Source: Eutrophocola sp964629325 (GTDB lineage: Bacteria > Pseudomonadota > Gammaproteobacteria > Pseudomonadales > Pseudohongiellaceae). Taken from it: DNA of 9,229 nt. The stretch spans positions 1-9,229 of the forward strand of contig CAZVSC010000078.1 of NCBI GenBank assembly GCA_964629325.1, written 5' to 3'. The notes beneath the pieces were generated by a model. That model had not been told where the DNA came from and made no database searches. It saw nothing but the letters and a program-made list of their open reading frames with translations. This document shows positions 6,846-9,229 of this stretch, one piece after another (position 1 is the stretch's first letter; each line of letters opens with the position of its first letter). The position numbers and the translations under genes were made by a program.

Positions 6846-6875
6846 CATTATAAAAACATTTTGGTTGTTATAATG
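6846..6875. promoter_or_regulatory. Divergent promoter/operator with an 8-base inverted repeat
   Basis: CATTATAA (6846-6853) and TTATAATG (6868-6875) are perfect inverted copies separated by 14 bases. Their centres are 22 bases apart, close to two helical turns, as expected for a dimeric regulator. The right arm contains TATAAT on the plus strand (6869-6874) and the left arm contains TATAAT on the minus strand (6852-6847), so both divergent -10-like elements lie within the arms. Clear -35 hexamers are not seen in either direction. The region sits between the VOC gene and the XRE-cupin gene and is markedly AT-rich compared with its surroundings. Confidence 0.55.
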
Positions 6876-6926
6876 TCATATTATTGTTAAAAGAGAATCC
6901 TTCGACAAGAACCGGACCTGATCTCC

Positions 6927-7475
6927 ATGACAGAAACCGCACAGAACCTGGCAGCCAATATCCGCAAACTGCGTGAGGAGCGCGGCCTTACCCAGCAAGG
7001 GATATCCGGGGCCTCCGGTATTCCCCGGGCCACCTGGGCAAGCCTGGAGTCCGGTGCCGCCAACCCTACGCTCTCGGTGCTCAACCGTGTCGCCACAGCC
7101 TTGCAGGTGTCCATCGAGGAACTGATCGGCGCCCCCAAGACCCAGGTTCAGTTCTTCAAGGCTGGATTCGGCAAGGAGATCAAACGCGGCGGCGGCTCAC
7201 TGAGACCGCTGATCCCGGAAGTGATACCCGGGCTGGAGATTTCTAGGATGACCCTGGCTCCCGGCGGCAGCTATCCGGGAGCACCACACACGCCGGGCAC
7301 GCGGGAATACCTGAGTTGTGAAAGCGGTGCGATTGAATTGTACGTCTCGGGGGAACGCTGGCAGTTGCAGGCGGGTGACGCCATCGCGTTTCGTGGCGAC
7401 CAGAAGCATTCCTATCACAACCCCGACAAAAAGCGCCCGTGTGTAGCCCAATCGGTGGTATGTTTCTCCGGTTGA
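6927..7475 (+). CDS. XRE family transcriptional regulator with C-terminal cupin sensor domain
   Basis: This 182-residue protein begins with a helix-turn-helix of the XRE/Cro type (about 8-65): NIRKLREERGLTQQGISGASGIPRATWASLESG, then a LSVLNRVATAL helix. Residues 100-180 form a cupin barrel, with PGAPHTPGTREYL (His121 and Glu127) as the first cupin motif and GDAIAFRGDQKHSYHNP (His161 and His164) as the second. In this two-domain family (SutR and PuuR are examples) the cupin senses a small molecule and controls DNA binding. The ligand is not predictable here. The start is ATG 6927; the Shine-Dalgarno sequence is weak (GGA at 6914-6916), and an in-frame stop at 6888-6890 limits any longer form. 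It is divergent from the VOC-DUF3500 pair, so control of that pair and of itself is likely by context. Its stop codon abuts the stop of the convergent gene. Confidence 0.93.
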   Translation: MTETAQNLAANIRKLREERGLTQQGISGASGIPRATWASLESGAANPTLSVLNRVATALQVSIEELIGAPKTQVQFFKAGFGKEIKRGGGSLRPLIPEVIPGLEISRMTLAPGGSYPGAPHTPGTREYLSCESGAIELYVSGERWQLQAGDAIAFRGDQKHSYHNPDKKRPCVAQSVVCFSG

Positions 7476-8138
7476 TCAGCGGGCGGGGTCTATCGCCTCG
7501 CCAAGTGAGTTGTTTTTTCGAAACCAGCCGGTTAAGGAATAACGCGGCACGCTTACCGGCAACACTTCATGCGGAAATTCACCGCTGAGGAAGAACACCA
7601 TGCTGCCGAAACGGGGCTCCACCTTTGCCAGTGTTCCGCCCTTGTCAGGGTGGTAGATGACCAGCTCCCCGCCATCTCCCGGCTGCCAATGCGGATTCAG
7701 GTAAAGCACGGTGGATATCACGCGCGTGTCGGTGCCGCGGAAAGTATCGAGATGTGTCTTGTAAAAAGCCCCTGCCGGATACCAGGCGTAATGGCATTCG
7801 TAATCGAACAGTCCCAGGTACAACCGGCGATTGAGCCCTGTGCGAATGCGTTCCATCCAGGCAAAATACTCGCCCGTTGCAGGATGGGTGCCTTCGAGCC
7901 AGTGAATCTCGTCAGTGCGAATGAACTGGTTGACCTGGAAGTCCGTCTCCCGACCAATGCCTGCCCGGCTGAACTTTGCCTCATCCAAGGCGCGGACATG
8001 GGCCAGCAAGGCTTCCAGCAAATCAGCTGGCAGCAACTCCCGGGTAAGAACATAGCCGGTTGACTCCAGCTTTGCGGCGATATCATCGAGGGCGGCTTCC
8101 AGTGCGTTTGCCGGATTCAAGGCGAATGACTGACTCAT
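7476..8138 (-). CDS. 2-oxoglutarate/Fe(II)-dependent dioxygenase, PHD/EGLN-like prolyl hydroxylase
   Basis: This 220-residue protein has a double-stranded beta-helix core at about 115-207. The iron triad is His129 and Asp131 (FYKTHLDTF) and His190 (GEFPHEVLPV). Arg199 (PRYSLTGWF), nine residues after the last His, is the 2-oxoglutarate-binding Arg; the same His+9 spacing occurs in human PHD2. The stretches STVLYLNPHW, GGELVIY and VEPRFGSMVFFLS also parallel PHD2/EGL-9. Family enzymes hydroxylate a protein prolyl residue using O2 and 2-oxoglutarate. The Pseudomonas member acts on elongation factor Tu, so EF-Tu is a plausible target here, but this is inference. The N-terminal 110 residues carry GRETDFQVNQFIRTDEIHWL, typical of this group. 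It starts at ATG 8138 with only a weak Shine-Dalgarno sequence, and a terminator separates it from the ankyrin gene upstream. Confidence 0.88.
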   Translation of the reverse strand: MSQSFALNPANALEAALDDIAAKLESTGYVLTRELLPADLLEALLAHVRALDEAKFSRAGIGRETDFQVNQFIRTDEIHWLEGTHPATGEYFAWMERIRTGLNRRLYLGLFDYECHYAWYPAGAFYKTHLDTFRGTDTRVISTVLYLNPHWQPGDGGELVIYHPDKGGTLAKVEPRFGSMVFFLSGEFPHEVLPVSVPRYSLTGWFRKNNSLGEAIDPAR

Positions 8139-8194
8139 CTATTTCACCATACTCGCCATCTTTACTATCTTCCCATTATCCTAACTTCCCCATC

Positions 8195-8224
8195 AAAAAA
8201 GGGGTCGCCATGGCGCCCCCTTTT
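8195..8224 (-). terminator. Intrinsic terminator downstream of the ankyrin-repeat gene
   Basis: Stem AAAAGGGG (8197-8204) with CCCCTTTT (8217-8224), one T/C mismatch, then CGC/GCG around a CATG loop (8208-8213 region). On the minus strand it is followed by six T (8200-8195). It lies 25 bases past the ankyrin gene stop and before the dioxygenase gene. Confidence 0.8.
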
Positions 8225-8248
8225 CCGGTGTCTGCAATACATTCCTTG

Positions 8249-9229
8249 CTAACGGGGATGCTCGTCCATCAGGGAACGGATTAGCGCGGCCATCTCGGGC
8301 AATTCGCCGATGACATCGAAGGCGCCCAGGGATTGTGAATCCGCCTTGCCGGTGGCGTAATCGAGCGGGATCAGCCCGTTGTTATCCTCGGCGTACAGGT
8401 CGGCGCCGTTTTCCACCAGGAAGGCAACGACGGTCTGCCAGTTCATGCGCGCACTGGTATGCAGCGGCGTTTCACCACGCACACCGCCGCGCTGGTTGAT
8501 ATCGGCACCTGCCGTCATCAGCACATCCAGTGCCTGCATCACGTCCAGCTCAGTCTTCATATAGCCACGGGTATTCTCGTTGGTGGATCGGCTGGTCAGG
8601 GCGATCATCGGGGTCACACCAAAAATGTTCGGCTGCCTCCAGTCGGCGCCGTATCCAAGCAGCAGCTTCATCATCTCGATATCACCCATGTAGGCGGCCT
8701 GCTGGATGGGTGTGGCACCGGTGTTCATGATGTTGAAGTCATTGGCGCGGTCATACACGATTTCACGTGCGGGCGGGTAGAGCTTGAGGCTGAGATTGGG
8801 GTTCGCACCCTTCTCCAGCAACCGCTTCGCCACATCCATCGCATCATACTCATCGACGGATGGAAGGTCGCCGCGATTACTGCGGCCCACGACCAGGTGT
8901 GTGTCCACGGCGGCATACAAGGGAGTGCGGCCATAGAAATCCCACTGGTTGATATCGGCGCCACGTTCGATCAGGAGCATGGCAATGTCGTAACGCAGAT
9001 TGATCAGCGCCAGGATCAGGGGTGAAACATTATCGGGATCTGGCCTGTTGATATCGGCACCGGCATCAAGCAGCGCCTTGACACAATCGATGCAATTCTC
9101 ACGTACGGCATACAGCAAGGGTGTGAGGCCGCCGGTTTTCATGTCTTTCATGCGCGGTTCGGAGGTCACCTGGCGTTCCCAGTTCCTGTCGATGCCCCGG
9201 GCTTCCACATCGGCACCACTGGCGATCAG
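8249..9229 (-). CDS. Ankyrin-repeat protein, N-terminus outside window
   Basis: The frame is open from the right edge of the window to the stop at 8249, giving 326 visible codons plus the stop. The first visible residues, LIASGADVEARG, are already the end of an ankyrin repeat, so the true start lies beyond 9229; the GTG at 9208 is internal. At least six further repeats follow. They are recognisable by a TPL or SPL turn and a LL-x-x-GAD ending: GGLTPLLYAV...ALLDAGADINRPD, DNVSPLILAL...LLIERGADINQWD, YGRTPLYAAV...LLEKGANPNLS, TGATPIQQAA...LLLGYGADW, FGVTPMIALT...LMTAGADINQRGG and RGETPLHTSA...LVENGADLYAED. A last half repeat leads to LMDEHPR at the end. Two repeats are lengthened by polar insertions. 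Ankyrin repeats bind proteins; no enzymatic domain is visible and the partner is unknown. Whether it is exported cannot be told without its N-terminus. Confidence 0.9.
   Translation of the reverse strand: MIASGADVEARGIDRNWERQVTSEPRMKDMKTGGLTPLLYAVRENCIDCVKALLDAGADINRPDPDNVSPLILALINLRYDIAMLLIERGADINQWDFYGRTPLYAAVDTHLVVGRSNRGDLPSVDEYDAMDVAKRLLEKGANPNLSLKLYPPAREIVYDRANDFNIMNTGATPIQQAAYMGDIEMMKLLLGYGADWRQPNIFGVTPMIALTSRSTNENTRGYMKTELDVMQALDVLMTAGADINQRGGVRGETPLHTSARMNWQTVVAFLVENGADLYAEDNNGLIPLDYATGKADSQSLGAFDVIGELPEMAALIRSLMDEHPR

Noticed and set aside
8459..9025. His-rich plus-strand open frame of 188 codons
   Set aside because: It is antisense to the ankyrin repeats. Its repetitive look is just the complement of repeated GAD-type codons.
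8249..9208. Ankyrin gene starting at GTG 9208
   Set aside because: The frame continues upstream to the window edge with LIASGAD, a normal ankyrin repeat end, so this GTG is internal.
1..9229. Mobile element, CRISPR array, tRNA or toxin-antitoxin system
   Set aside because: No transposase, integrase, regularly spaced repeats, tRNA-like cloverleaf or toxin family was seen. The XRE gene carries a cupin domain and has no toxin partner.

Overview
The window looks like chromosomal DNA from a Gram-negative, aerobic, fairly GC-rich gammaproteobacterium, possibly a marine or heterotrophic one. The evidence is the tail of a TonB-dependent outer-membrane receptor, an OmpW-family porin, several exported proteins, and a SelD of the fused dehydrogenase type. 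The lineage is inferred from protein style only. No rRNA, tRNA, CRISPR array, insertion sequence, phage or plasmid gene is visible.

Layout. Positions 1-108 hold the end of a TonB-dependent receptor, followed by a strong terminator. A lone exported TPR protein (336-935, +) comes next. A minus-strand pair follows: a hydroxypyruvate isomerase-like TIM-barrel protein with a twin-arginine leader (4110-3220) and, 22 bases downstream, a fused FAD/NAD(P) oxidoreductase-selenophosphate synthetase (3197-1035). Divergent from that pair is an OmpW porin (4270-5019, +). It ends at a two-way terminator shared with a minus-strand pair made of a VOC/glyoxalase-fold protein (6796-6347) and an exported DUF3500 protein (6289-5090). 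Divergent from that pair is an XRE-cupin regulator (6927-7475, +). Its stop codon abuts the stop of a PHD/EGLN-like 2-oxoglutarate dioxygenase (8138-7476, -). The window closes with an ankyrin-repeat protein (-) whose 5' end lies beyond the right edge.

How the genes may work together. SelD makes selenophosphate for selenocysteine or 2-selenouridine tRNA, but none of its partners (selA, selB, mnmH) is present here. The XRE-cupin regulator faces the VOC-DUF3500 pair across a short AT-rich region. That region carries a perfect 8-base inverted repeat whose arms hold both divergent -10-like hexamers, so local control of both directions is a reasonable hypothesis.

Points that deserve a second look are a probable frameshift at the C-terminus of the SelD fusion, a hairpin between the Shine-Dalgarno sequence and the start codon of ompW that may create a split ribosome-binding site, and the divergent operator. 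No clearly novel multi-gene defence or mobile system is visible.
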